Assembly: GCF_900105215.1 (NCBI RefSeq)
Contig: NZ_FOIP01000001.1
Coordinates: forward strand, 2,316,001-2,380,000
Reading direction: 5' to 3'
DNA length: 64,000 nucleotides
DNA from: Lacrimispora sphenoides
GTDB lineage: Bacteria > Bacillota > Clostridia > Lachnospirales > Lachnospiraceae
Shown piece by piece: positions 39,463 to 53,921 of the stretch (positions are counted from its first letter, which is position 1; every line of letters begins with the position of its first letter). The translations under genes were made by a program, and so were the position numbers. The notes below the pieces were generated by a model, which saw nothing but the letters and a program-made list of their open reading frames with translations, did not search any database and was not told where the DNA came from.

Positions 39463-39906
39463 TATACAGAATATCTGCTGTTAAAAGCACTGCTATAACA
39501 GCTTCATAATTAACTGCCTTTACAGGTCAGAAATGTCTTATATTTACAGACGTTCTGGCCTGTTTTTTTGCAATCTTTTCATCAGCTGTCTGCTATACAG
39601 GTGTGACTAAAAGTCTAATGTTTTTACAGGGTCTGTTAAAAATGAGATTTAAACCTTTCATTTTTATTCATAAGGTGTACTTAAGTTGTTAAGATCGGAA
39701 TAGAATTATACAGAACGCTATATTTTCAGCTTTTACATGTTAAGCGCTTCCAGAGCATTATTAGCGAAAAATTTTGTACATGTTACCGCCTATAAGGGCT
39801 CTGAAGTGTGTCGACAATGCAACTTAATAAACATACATAATAAACAGGACGAAGGGCGCAGGGGTCATAACCACATTGATGCCTTTCGCAGAAAGGTGTA
39901 CTTAAA
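39463..39906. other. Intergenic region before YibE/F gene
   Basis: After terminator copy A this stretch has no gene. A 13-bp direct repeat AAGGTGTACTTAA occurs at 39672-39684 and 39893-39905, the second ending just before the YibE/F start. An AAGCGCTT palindrome (39742-39749) resembles the centre of a catabolite-control site but does not fit the full consensus spacing. The start codon has only a weak ribosome site overlapping the repeat (AAAGGTG). Confidence 0.5.
39523..39571 (+). terminator. Terminator, copy A of a repeated hairpin
   Basis: CAGGTCAGAA (39523-39532) / TTCTGGCCTG with an inner GTCT/AGAC stem and a T7 tail. The 29 bases 39523-39551 match 47076-47104 with one difference. Confidence 0.85.
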
Positions 39907-41109
39907 ATGAAAAATCAGAAAACATTCTGCATGAAACTATTGGCCTCATTCCTCTTCTGCATGGTATTTATAGCAATTCTCATATGGATCAATCAACCAC
40001 TGCCAGGGGAAGTACCAACGGCGGCAAGCCAGATAAGGTTTGCCAGGGCACATGTGACTGAAATCATCAGAGACGAGGCAAAGGCAGAAGACTGGACAGA
40101 AGGGCTGCGTATAGGAGTACAGGAAGTCTATGTGCAGATAGACAGCGGTGAGGACAGAGGTAAGACATTGCCGGCAGTTAATTATATGAATGCATACAAC
40201 AATGTGGACTTAAAAGTAGGTACGAAAATAATCGCCAGGATGGATATAGATGCCAATGGGCTTTCCTATATCGCATCCATACCCAATTATAACAGGGGTC
40301 CGGCATTGCTTGGATTGACGGTGATATTCGTGCTGTTTTTAGCTGTATTCGGGGGAAAGAAAGGAATAGCCGCCATACTGGGGCTTGCATTTGCTATTGT
40401 AGATATCTGGTTTTTGCTCATACCCATGATAAGGCATGGCATTAATCCTATATTTTCATCTGTTGTCATAGCAGCTGTTACTACAGCTGTTTCATTGGTA
40501 CTGTTAAATGGTTTATCCATGAAAACTTTATGTGCAACCATTGGGTGCGTAGGCGGTGTAGCGATGGCCGGGGCCGCAGCAGCTCTTACGGCAGTTGCTA
40601 CGCCGATAAACGGTTTTAATATGTCGGAGGCGGAAGAATTAATTCTTCGTGCAGATGGGACAAGTCTGAATATAAGCGGATTATTGATCAGTGCCATACT
40701 CATAGCTGCACTTGGCGCAGTTATGGATGTGGCTTTGACTATTACGTCAGCAGTATTTGAGATGCATCAGCTGAATCCAGAGCTGAACAGACAAAAACTG
40801 ATTCAGTCGGGTATTAATATAGGCAGGGATGCCATGGGGACTATGGCAAACACGCTGATATTAGCTTTTGCTGGTTCGGCACTTAATATGTTGATACTGT
40901 TTCGAATCTTTGATTATCCATATTTGCAGATTATTAACAGTGACATGATGGCGTTGGAGATTATACAGGGTATCTCGGGTTCCATAGGTATTGTAATGAC
41001 TGTGCCATTAGTGGCATTCCTAAGCGCGTTTATTTGCAGCAGGAAGAATGGGGTGGACAAGCCGGTCATAGCGCTTAAAGAAAAGAATAAAAAACACAGA
41101 AAAAAGTAG
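39907..41109 (+). CDS. YibE/F family membrane protein
   Basis: This 400-residue protein has an N-terminal membrane anchor (about 10-28), an extracellular beta-rich region (about 40-125, YibE-like) and about eight membrane segments (YibF-like). It includes GLTVIFVLFLAVFGGKKGI, TAVSLVLLNGLSMKTLCATI, SAILIAALGAVMDVALTITS and MGTMANTLILAFAGSALNML. This is the YibE/F family of unknown function, common in Firmicutes. The basic tail KEKNKKHRKK is cytoplasmic. It lies directly before the giant secreted protein and may share a role with it, but that link is only positional. Confidence 0.85.
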   Translation: MKNQKTFCMKLLASFLFCMVFIAILIWINQPLPGEVPTAASQIRFARAHVTEIIRDEAKAEDWTEGLRIGVQEVYVQIDSGEDRGKTLPAVNYMNAYNNVDLKVGTKIIARMDIDANGLSYIASIPNYNRGPALLGLTVIFVLFLAVFGGKKGIAAILGLAFAIVDIWFLLIPMIRHGINPIFSSVVIAAVTTAVSLVLLNGLSMKTLCATIGCVGGVAMAGAAAALTAVATPINGFNMSEAEELILRADGTSLNISGLLISAILIAALGAVMDVALTITSAVFEMHQLNPELNRQKLIQSGINIGRDAMGTMANTLILAFAGSALNMLILFRIFDYPYLQIINSDMMALEIIQGISGSIGIVMTVPLVAFLSAFICSRKNGVDKPVIALKEKNKKHRKK

Positions 41110-41150
41110 TGACGATATTCACATATTTTGTATTAAAAGCATATACAAAA

Positions 41151-41178
41151 TTGGTACTTTTTTATAATTCATTATAAT
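41151..41178 (+). promoter_or_regulatory. Promoter of the giant secreted protein gene
   Basis: TTGGTA (41151-41156), 16-bp spacer, TATAAT (41173-41178), 48 bp before the start; ribosome site AAGGAGAAG follows. Confidence 0.65.
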
Positions 41179-41185
41179 AAGGTTA

Positions 41186-47042
<5,857 letters not shown>

Positions 47043-47068
47043 TACAAAGCTTGACCACAGAATTCATA

Positions 47069-47123
47069 GCTTTTGCAGGTCAGAAATGTCTTATTTTTAC
47101 AGACTATCTGACCTGCTTCTTTT
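47069..47123 (+). terminator. Terminator, copy B of a repeated hairpin
   Basis: GCAGGTCAGA (47075-47084) / TCTGACCTGC with inner GTCT/AGAC and a TTCTTTTT tail. Nearly identical to the hairpin at 39523. Arm differences are matched on both sides, so pairing is kept. Confidence 0.85.
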
Positions 47124-47244
47124 TACGAACTATGGAAGGTGAAGAAAAAAGATGTTCTTTAATAAAACAATGATAAAAATGCGTAAATAGAATGGATTAT
47201 TGTAGAAAAATATAAGAGAAAATGTCGAAAATGATGGTGAAATT

Positions 47245-47279
47245 TGGAATATTATTTCAATGTGTGAAATAATATTTCG
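47245..47279 (+). promoter_or_regulatory. Tandem operator palindromes
   Basis: TGGAATATTATTTCA (47245-47259) and TGAAATAATATTTCG (47265-47279) are each nearly palindromic and lie 20 bp apart centre to centre. Together they form a perfect 12-bp inverted repeat with a 5-bp gap. The TGAAAT-ATTTCA form resembles RpiR/MurR-type operators. No regulator gene is adjacent. Confidence 0.65.
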
Positions 47280-47295
47280 TAATAATTGGAATTCT

Positions 47296-47324
47296 TTGAC
47301 AAAAAGAATTCATAAATATATAAT
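47296..47324 (+). promoter_or_regulatory. Promoter of the amino-sugar cassette
   Basis: TTGACA (47296-47301), 17-bp spacer, TATAAT (47319-47324): a perfect sigma-A consensus. An inverted repeat GAATTCTTT (47289-47297) / AAAGAATTC (47303-47311) spans the -35 box, so tight repression is likely needed. Confidence 0.9.
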
Positions 47325-47460
47325 GGAAACAGCTATGAGGAAATGGTAGGCATTTGGACAGGGATCGCATTCCCATAAAGGCGAGGGAGAAGTTGGCAAA
47401 GGCACATAAATACGTGCGTCACGCCATAGAGCAGATATAAAAAATAATGGAGGAGAAAAC

Positions 47461-48876
47461 ATGAAAAAAAGAAAACTATCCGTACTGTTGGCAGCAGCCA
47501 TGATTGCCAGTACACTGGCGGGCTGCGGAACTACCGCAAAGGGCACTGCGGTGCAGCAAAGCAATGGAAAAGACATTGTTAAGGCATTGCTTCCGCCTGT
47601 TTCTGCATCCTATCAGGATAAACTGATGGAATATGCAAAGGAATTTAACGAAGCCAATCCTGATTTGGAGCTGCAGATCACAACGGCAAGCTGGGAAGAC
47701 ATTACGGAAAAACTGGATGTTCAGGTAAATGCAGGCTCTCCGCCTGATATTGCCTTCATCGGCTCTAACGGAGTCACGAAATATCTGGACACGGAAATGC
47801 TGGTAGACATTTCCCAATATGCGGATAAGGAAATGATAGAAGATTATAACGCAGATATTATCAACTATTTTAAAAATGGTGACGGGCTTTATGGATTCCC
47901 CGCCTATGTGGAGATACAGGCAATCGGCGGTAATAAGGCCATGCTGGAGGAAGCAGGGATCGACTGGCAGGGAGTACAGAAAAATGGCTGGACCTATGAA
48001 GAATTCCGGGAAGCTATCAAAAAGGGTGTTGTAAAGAACGGAGACAGCTATTCCCGGTACGGCTTTGTTTTTGCCTGTTCAGGCGTAGCGGCAAAGGATT
48101 ATTTTTCAATCTTTGTAAAAAATGCAGGTATGCCTGCCGCCTTTGACAAAGATTTGAAATATACATATACGAGCAGTCATATGGTTCCATTTTTAAAAGA
48201 CATCAGAGCCTTAATCGACGATGGCTCCATGCCGAAAGAATTAAGTTCCGTGGATGCGGGAAAACGATGGAACATGTTCCTGACCGGGCAGACCATGATC
48301 ACCGGAAAGGGACTTTCGGTTTTTGAAAAGTTAGCTGCCGATAATAATAAAAAGCTGGCTGCTAATGACGGAAGTGCAGTAGAAGGAAGCCAGGAAGTGG
48401 AATACATCGTATTGCCGGTTCCTACGTTCCAAGGAAATAAGCAGCAGGCCCAGGGAGCAGTAGATGGATATGTGTGCTTCCGCGGCAAGGATGAACCAAG
48501 CCCGGATCATTTAAAGAACGTGGCGAAGGCTGCCTATTTCCTGGCAAGCGGTAAAAGAGCGGCAGAAACCTGTCAGGAGCTTTATATCAGCCCCATATGC
48601 AAATCCGGAGAAGAAGCATTTGCTTCCCTTCCTCCGATGGAAGGGAAAAATGAGAATAATACAAAAGCAGTTAAAAACTTTGCCTCCCAGGTGGCGGAAG
48701 CCAGACCTGACATCCCGGCTGATTTAGGGGCAAAGGCTATAAAAATTGAGGATGAGGTTATTCTACCAAAATTCCAGGGGTTATTAGCAGGAGAAATTAC
48801 CCCGGAGGAGATGCACGAGGCCATTAAAAAGGCTGCAGTGGAGGCGTTTGGTGAGGAAGGCTGTGTCATGGATTAA
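47461..48876 (+). CDS. ABC sugar-binding lipoprotein
   Basis: This 471-residue extracellular solute-binding protein of family 1 has a lipoprotein signal with lipobox STLAGC and lipidated Cys22. The body has the family features (YAKEFNEANPDLELQI; GSPPDIAFIGSNG; LYGFPAYVEIQAIGGNKAML; KNGWTYEEFREAIKKG). It captures a sugar, probably an amino-sugar disaccharide given its neighbours, for the two permeases downstream. First gene of the cassette. Confidence 0.92.
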   Translation: MKKRKLSVLLAAAMIASTLAGCGTTAKGTAVQQSNGKDIVKALLPPVSASYQDKLMEYAKEFNEANPDLELQITTASWEDITEKLDVQVNAGSPPDIAFIGSNGVTKYLDTEMLVDISQYADKEMIEDYNADIINYFKNGDGLYGFPAYVEIQAIGGNKAMLEEAGIDWQGVQKNGWTYEEFREAIKKGVVKNGDSYSRYGFVFACSGVAAKDYFSIFVKNAGMPAAFDKDLKYTYTSSHMVPFLKDIRALIDDGSMPKELSSVDAGKRWNMFLTGQTMITGKGLSVFEKLAADNNKKLAANDGSAVEGSQEVEYIVLPVPTFQGNKQQAQGAVDGYVCFRGKDEPSPDHLKNVAKAAYFLASGKRAAETCQELYISPICKSGEEAFASLPPMEGKNENNTKAVKNFASQVAEARPDIPADLGAKAIKIEDEVILPKFQGLLAGEITPEEMHEAIKKAAVEAFGEEGCVMD

Positions 48877-48910
48877 TGGGAAATGAGATCCATAGGTTTT
48901 CATGATTTAC

Positions 48911-48950
48911 GGGCATTGGTAATCGTAACAGGTGCCAATGCCCATTTCTT
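48911..48950 (+). terminator. Intercistronic hairpin after the binding-protein gene
   Basis: Stem GGGCATTGG (48911-48919) / CCAATGCCC (48935-48943) followed by ATTTCTT. A leaky terminator or RNA-stability stem here would give more binding protein than permease, as is usual for such operons. Confidence 0.65.
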
Positions 48951-48999
48951 ATCTGGGGGATCATTATGCTTTTTAGAATGAAGGGAGAGGGGAAGGAGT

Positions 49000-49893
49000 A
49001 TGCAGACAGCAAAGAAAAGAAAGCGGTTAAACAATGATGCCAAATGGGGGTATGTTTTCGTATTCGTGCCCATTGTATCATTTATTATCTTCACATTATA
49101 TCCGGTAGTCCAGGCGGCAATTGTAAGCTTTCAATCCTATAAGCCCCTAAAAACAGAGTTTGTGGGATTTGCTAATTACAGTAACACATTGAAAAACGGA
49201 CTATTCTTTAAATCCATCTGGAACACTGCCGTGTATACGGCCGTAACGGTGCCCATCTCCATCCTGGTGGCATTTATCATCTCCATTCTGCTGGTTCCCT
49301 TTAAGAAAAGAAGCCAGTCATTTTTTAAAGCAGTATTTTATCTGCCCGGGATTGCATCGGGAGTAGCTCTCTCCTTTGTATGGAAATGGATATTCGATCC
49401 TCTGCCAAGCGGCCTGTTAAATTCGGTGATCCGGGCATTTGGGATCCAGAATCAGAACTGGCTGGGCAGCTCTCAGACGGCTATGCTGTCACTGATTATC
49501 ATGACAATATTCTCAGGCCTTGGTTCTACTGTCATTATTTATGTAGCTGCATTGCTTGGGATTGATCCCACTTATTATGAGGTTGCCAATATTGACGGAG
49601 CAACCTTTTTGCAGAGGATCAAATACGTAGTATGGCCTATGGTCAAACCGACCACTGTTTTTCTGACCATCACCGGAGTGATCAATGCGTTCCAGGCATT
49701 TCAGACGTCGTATTTAATGACAGGGGGCGGACCGGATCATGCCACTACTATGGTAGGACTGCTAATATTTAACAATGCTTTCAAATATTTTAACTATGGG
49801 GAAGCATGTGCACAGGCATTATTATTGGCAGGAATCATTGCGGTCTTTGCAGTCTTACAGTTTAAGGTAATGGCTGCAGATGTTGAGTACTAG
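49000..49893 (+). CDS. ABC sugar permease, MalF type
   Basis: This 297-residue inner membrane subunit has six hydrophobic segments and the BPD_transp_1 EAA loop (YYEVANIDGATFLQRIKYVV). The cytoplasmic start is basic (KKRKRLNNDAK). With the next gene it forms the channel for the sugar bound by the upstream lipoprotein. No ATPase gene is present in the cassette, so a shared MsmK-like ATPase encoded elsewhere must energise it. Confidence 0.92.
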   Translation: MQTAKKRKRLNNDAKWGYVFVFVPIVSFIIFTLYPVVQAAIVSFQSYKPLKTEFVGFANYSNTLKNGLFFKSIWNTAVYTAVTVPISILVAFIISILLVPFKKRSQSFFKAVFYLPGIASGVALSFVWKWIFDPLPSGLLNSVIRAFGIQNQNWLGSSQTAMLSLIIMTIFSGLGSTVIIYVAALLGIDPTYYEVANIDGATFLQRIKYVVWPMVKPTTVFLTITGVINAFQAFQTSYLMTGGGPDHATTMVGLLIFNNAFKYFNYGEACAQALLLAGIIAVFAVLQFKVMAADVEY

Positions 49894-49907
49894 GAAGGAG
49901 GGCTGGT

Positions 49908-50771
49908 ATGGGTTTGTTCAGGCAATATGGGGACGATCAAAGATGTAAATCAGTGTTAAGAAACGGGGCAATGGCAGCCATCCTGCTCTTCTTGGCCGTC
50001 CTGACTCTGTTTCCAATTTATTACATGGTTATCTCATCCTTTGGACCGCCAAATGAGATTGGGGCAGCCAGTTATACTCTGTTTCCTAAATATGTAACAT
50101 TGGATTCCTATAAATTCTTTTTTGGATTTAGCAAAAGCTCGTTCCGCTGGATCGTAAATTCTATGATTGTTGCGGGCGTCGTCACATTAAGCAATGTGGT
50201 CTTTGCCGGAATGGCTGGGTATGCATTTGCAAAAGTAAGGTTTCCGGGAAGTAAGGTATTATTTTTCCTTCTGTTGTTTGCGATGATGGTACCCTATCAG
50301 GTCACGCAGGTTCCGTTGTACATATTGGTAGCCAATGTGCTGAAGCTGACAGATACTTATACCGCATTGATCGTGCCGTCTCTGGTCACCTTCTACAATG
50401 TATTTATGGCGAAACAGTTCTTTTCTTCCCTACCCACTTCTATTCTGGAAGCGGCAAGGACAGAAGGCTGCAATCAGTTTCAGATCCTGATAAAAATAGT
50501 CATACCTATTTCAAAAACAATTTTATCCGTTATGGCGATCATGACCTTTATGGGCAGCTGGAATACCTTTTTCTGGCCGTTTCTGATATGCAACAATGAA
50601 CAGATGCAGACCATTCAGGTTGGGCTTAAAAACTTCAGTTTTGCAAATACCACTTATTTTTCACCAATGATGGCAGGGGCAACAATTTCGGCATTGCCTA
50701 TGTTTATACTGTTCTTTACCTTGCAGAAATATTTTCTGGAAGGAGTAACGGTGGGTGCGGTGAAGGGATAA
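49908..50771 (+). CDS. ABC sugar permease, MalG type
   Basis: This 287-residue partner permease has six membrane segments and the EAA loop (SILEAARTEGCNQFQILIKI). The C-terminal FFTLQKYFLEGVTVGAVKG is the usual end of the carbohydrate-uptake-1 family. It starts 14 bp after the first permease behind AGGAGGGC. Confidence 0.92.
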   Translation: MGLFRQYGDDQRCKSVLRNGAMAAILLFLAVLTLFPIYYMVISSFGPPNEIGAASYTLFPKYVTLDSYKFFFGFSKSSFRWIVNSMIVAGVVTLSNVVFAGMAGYAFAKVRFPGSKVLFFLLLFAMMVPYQVTQVPLYILVANVLKLTDTYTALIVPSLVTFYNVFMAKQFFSSLPTSILEAARTEGCNQFQILIKIVIPISKTILSVMAIMTFMGSWNTFFWPFLICNNEQMQTIQVGLKNFSFANTTYFSPMMAGATISALPMFILFFTLQKYFLEGVTVGAVKG

Positions 50772-50796
50772 CAGAAGGAAAAAAGGGGGTAATCAA

Positions 50797-51744
50797 TTGA
50801 ATGGACCGTTTGTAATAGGAATGGATGGGGGCGGGACCGCCACCACTGTAATGGTAGCCGGACTTCATGGTGATCCAGTGAAAAGTTTCCGTTTAGGGCC
50901 TTTAAACATCAATGGACAGTCCCGGGAAGCGGCAGAACATACGTTGACGGATTTAAAGAGTGAACTGGAACTGTCAGGTATGAATATGAGTGACTGCAGG
51001 GGTATCTGCATTGGAGCCGCCGGAATCAGCAACCGGGATACGGCAAAATTGCTGACCCGGAATTTGAAAGAACTGGGGCTGCAGGGAGTGATCAGGCTGG
51101 TGGGAGACCATGAAACTGCCCTGGCAGGGGCGCTTGAGGAACCAGCCGGCGTCATACTCATTGCCGGGACCGGTTCGATTTGTTATGGGATCAATGAGTC
51201 CGGAGCTAAGTTCCGGGCCGGGGGCTACGGCCATATCATTGATGATGCCGGAAGTGCCTATGCCATTGGAAGGGATATTTTAAAAGCAGTGGTGAGGTCA
51301 TCGGATGGGAGACAGGGGCAGACCGTATTGAAGGAAAAAACATTCCGCTATCTAAAGATGGATTCTGTGGAGGATCTTATCACCTGGCTGTATCAGCCAG
51401 GGAGAAGCAAAAAAGAGATCGCCGCCCTGGCTCCCCTTCTGGAGGAAGGAATCAGGGAGAAGGATCCGGCTTCCACGGAGATTCAGGATCATTGCGGGGA
51501 AGAACTGACGGAGCTGGCGGGAGCCGTACTGACTCATTTTAAGTCTCCGGTTTCCCTGGTTGTAAGCGGAAGTGTATTAATGAAAAATAATGAGATATAC
51601 TGCCTGTTTTGTGAAAAGGCGAAAAAAAGATTTCCCCAGCTGGAGATCATGAAGATGAGGGGGGAAGCTGCCCAGGGGGCCGTCAGGATCATATTACGGG
51701 AGACAGCGGAAAGGAACGGATATGAAACAATACCTGGCAATTGA
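50797..51744 (+). CDS. BadF-family amino-sugar kinase (MurK/NagK-like)
   Basis: This 315-residue ASKHA-fold protein has an ATP-binding start VIGMDGGGTATTVMVAG, a second phosphate loop VILIAGTGSICYGI and the GYGHIIDDAGSAYAIGRDIL block of the BadF/BadG/BcrA/BcrD family. The family includes N-acetylglucosamine kinases and clostridial MurK, which phosphorylates MurNAc and GlcNAc. The cassette context favours that role. A TTG start at 50797 is chosen: AGGGGGT lies 6 bp before it, and the nearby ATG at 50801 is out of frame. Confidence 0.82.
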   Translation: MNGPFVIGMDGGGTATTVMVAGLHGDPVKSFRLGPLNINGQSREAAEHTLTDLKSELELSGMNMSDCRGICIGAAGISNRDTAKLLTRNLKELGLQGVIRLVGDHETALAGALEEPAGVILIAGTGSICYGINESGAKFRAGGYGHIIDDAGSAYAIGRDILKAVVRSSDGRQGQTVLKEKTFRYLKMDSVEDLITWLYQPGRSKKEIAALAPLLEEGIREKDPASTEIQDHCGEELTELAGAVLTHFKSPVSLVVSGSVLMKNNEIYCLFCEKAKKRFPQLEIMKMRGEAAQGAVRIILRETAERNGYETIPGN

Positions 51745-52603
51745 TATAGGAGGTACTTACATAAAATACAGCCTTATGGATACGGAATACCGGGTTCTTC
51801 ATGAAGGAAATACACCAACGGAAAAACTGCCGGCTGAATTTCTCCGGCAGTTCATGGGGATCGTGAAGACCTATGTGGATCAGATAAGCGGCGTTGCAAT
51901 CTGCATGGGCGGTTTTATCCATCCGGTAACAGGAGAAAATACGGATTTCAGCGTTGGGGCTAATTTCAGGGCGTATCGTTTAAAGGAAGAGATAAACAGG
52001 AACTATCCAATTCCCGTTGTACTTGAAAATGACAGCAATTGCGCCGCACTGGGAGAAATGGTACGAGGAGCAGGAAGGGGGTTTAGGGATATTTGTATGG
52101 TCACCTTTGGAACAGGGATTGGTGGTGCCATCATCATAAACCGGGAATTATACCGGGGCAGCCACTTTAAATCCGGGGAGGTGGGATTTACCAGAGTCGG
52201 CCTCCGGGATGCAGATGGAAAGCCGGCGGCAGAAGGAACAGGAGCAACCTCTCTTCTGGTCAGAAAGGTATCGGAGATCCTTGGCTGGGAGGTGGATGGA
52301 GCGTATATATTTAACCACCTGGACCAGCCGGACATTGACCGGGTATACCGGGAATGGCTTTACAAGGGTGCAATGGTGATCGGCAACTTTGCTGTCACGG
52401 TAGATCCTGAAATACTGCTGATCGGCGGGGGAATCAGTGAAAATAAGATATTTATAAGGGATATGAAAGAAGCGGTATATACCCTGTATCCCCACCTGGA
52501 ACCATATACGGCCATTGAGGCCTGTGAACAGGGAAATATGGCAGGGAGAATGGGGGCCCTGTATTTATTACTGCAAAGCGGAGAAGGAGGCGTTCAGTCA
52601 TGA
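51722..52603 (+). CDS. ROK family sugar kinase without zinc motif
   Basis: This 293-residue protein has the ROK ATP loop YLAIDIGGTYIKYSLMD, the catalytic block VLENDSNCAALGE (Asp) and FGTGIGGAIIINRELYRGSH. The usual zinc-binding Cys cluster and its His are absent (SGEVGFTRVGLRDADGKPAA instead). Such Zn-less ROK proteins include beta-glucoside kinases that phosphorylate disaccharides in the cytoplasm. Beside a GH4 phospho-glycosidase this suggests phosphorylation of an imported disaccharide (inference). It overlaps the upstream kinase by 23 bp and the downstream GH4 gene by 4 bp. Confidence 0.82.
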   Translation: MKQYLAIDIGGTYIKYSLMDTEYRVLHEGNTPTEKLPAEFLRQFMGIVKTYVDQISGVAICMGGFIHPVTGENTDFSVGANFRAYRLKEEINRNYPIPVVLENDSNCAALGEMVRGAGRGFRDICMVTFGTGIGGAIIINRELYRGSHFKSGEVGFTRVGLRDADGKPAAEGTGATSLLVRKVSEILGWEVDGAYIFNHLDQPDIDRVYREWLYKGAMVIGNFAVTVDPEILLIGGGISENKIFIRDMKEAVYTLYPHLEPYTAIEACEQGNMAGRMGALYLLLQSGEGGVQS

Positions 52604-53916
52604 AAAAGGGTGTAAAAATCGTGGCAATCGGAGGAGGGTCCAGTTACACACCGGAGCTGGTGGATGGATTTTTAAAAAGGTACAAAACCCTGCCTGTGAA
52701 GGAGCTATGGCTGGTGGATATCCCAGAGGGTGAGAAAAAATTACAGATTGTAGCTGAATTTGCAAAGCGTATGGTAAAAAAAGCAAGAGTTCCAATGAAA
52801 ATCCATACAACCCTGGAACGGAGAGAGGCTCTTTCCGGAGCTGATTTTGTCATAACCCAGCTGCGGGTGGGACAGCTGCAGGCAAGAGTGAAAGACGAAA
52901 GGATTCCCTTAAAGCACGGGCTCCTGGGCCAGGAAACCAATGGTGCAGGCGGCCTGTTCAAAGGTATGAGGACCATACCGGTTATTTTGGATATCTGTAA
53001 AGACATGGAGGAACTGTGCCCGGAAGCATGGCTGATCAACTTTACAAATCCGGTAGGCATGGTCATGGAGGGAGTGAACCGTTACTGCGGCTTCCGGAAG
53101 TTCATCGGGCTGTGCAATGTCCCTTACGGAATGCATAAGGCGGTGGCAGATCAGCTTGGAAGGCCTATGGAAGAGGTGAATGTCACCATGGGCGGTCTGA
53201 ATCATATGGTTTACGTGACCAGAGTGGAGGCAGATGGAAAGGACATAACGGAAGACGTGGTCAGCCATTGGGGGGAAGGCGGCGTTGTGAAGAATATAAA
53301 GGCAGTCAGCTGGGACAAAGATTTTGTAAAAGAGCTTGGAGTGCTGCCATGCTCCTATCACAGATATTATTATATGGCAAAAGAATATCTGGAAGAAGCC
53401 CTGGAGAAATATGAAAAACATGAGACAAGAGCAGAGCTTGTGGAACAGGTGGAAAAAAAGCTGTTTGAGCTTTATCAGGACCCTGAATTGGATGAAAAAC
53501 CGGAATTGCTTTCCCAGCGGGGCGGTGCTTATTACAGTGATTCTGCATGTAATCTGATCCATTCCATTTATAATGACAAGGGAGATATTCAGGTGGTAAA
53601 CACCGTAAACAGAGGTGCCATAAAAAATTTCAGAAATCATGAGATCGTGGAAGTCAGCTGCAGGATAACAAAGGATGGACCGGTTCCGGTAAACGGTGTG
53701 GAACTGCCATGGACGGTCAACGGTCTTTTGCAGCAGATCAAATCTTTTGAAATAGCCGGGTGCCGGGCGGCCATAACCGGAAGCCCACAGAAGGCCCTGC
53801 TGGCACTAATGATCAATCCCCTGGTGGGATCCCAGAAAGAAGCAAAGGCCGTTCTTTATGAGCTGCTGGAAGCACATAAAGAATATCTGCCTCAGTTTTT
53901 CAGCCATAAGGAGTGA
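52600..53916 (+). CDS. GH4 phospho-glycosidase (6-phospho-beta-glucosidase type)
   Basis: This 438-residue NAD- and Mn-dependent glycosidase has a Rossmann start VKIVAIGGGSSYTPELVDGF, then LLGQETNGAGGLFKGMRTIP. The metal ligands are Cys172 (GLCNVPYGMHK) and His202 (GGLNHMVYV). Family 4 enzymes cleave 6-phosphorylated glycosides by a redox-elimination path. Nearest groups by motif are LicH/CelF/ChbF phospho-beta-glucosidases. The substrate here may be a phosphorylated, deacetylated amino-sugar disaccharide, as for ChbF (inference). Confidence 0.88.
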   Translation: MKKGVKIVAIGGGSSYTPELVDGFLKRYKTLPVKELWLVDIPEGEKKLQIVAEFAKRMVKKARVPMKIHTTLERREALSGADFVITQLRVGQLQARVKDERIPLKHGLLGQETNGAGGLFKGMRTIPVILDICKDMEELCPEAWLINFTNPVGMVMEGVNRYCGFRKFIGLCNVPYGMHKAVADQLGRPMEEVNVTMGGLNHMVYVTRVEADGKDITEDVVSHWGEGGVVKNIKAVSWDKDFVKELGVLPCSYHRYYYMAKEYLEEALEKYEKHETRAELVEQVEKKLFELYQDPELDEKPELLSQRGGAYYSDSACNLIHSIYNDKGDIQVVNTVNRGAIKNFRNHEIVEVSCRITKDGPVPVNGVELPWTVNGLLQQIKSFEIAGCRAAITGSPQKALLALMINPLVGSQKEAKAVLYELLEAHKEYLPQFFSHKE

Positions 53917-53921
53917 TTTGG

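Larger units (their letters stand above)
47124..47460. other. Control region of the amino-sugar cassette
   Basis: No gene. It contains two tandem palindromes (47245-47259, 47265-47279), a consensus promoter (47296-47324) with a 9-bp inverted repeat around its -35, and a leader of about 130 nt ending in the GGAGGAG ribosome site of the lipoprotein gene. No known riboswitch was recognised in the leader. Confidence 0.7.

Noticed and set aside
39738..39752. Catabolite-control (cre) site upstream of the YibE/F gene
   Set aside because: It has the AAGCGCTT core, but the outer TG and CA are one base out of register with the consensus, so support is too weak.
50801..50803. ATG as start of the BadF-family kinase
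   Set aside because: It is out of frame with the conserved protein; the TTG at 50797 with AGGGGGT before it is in frame.
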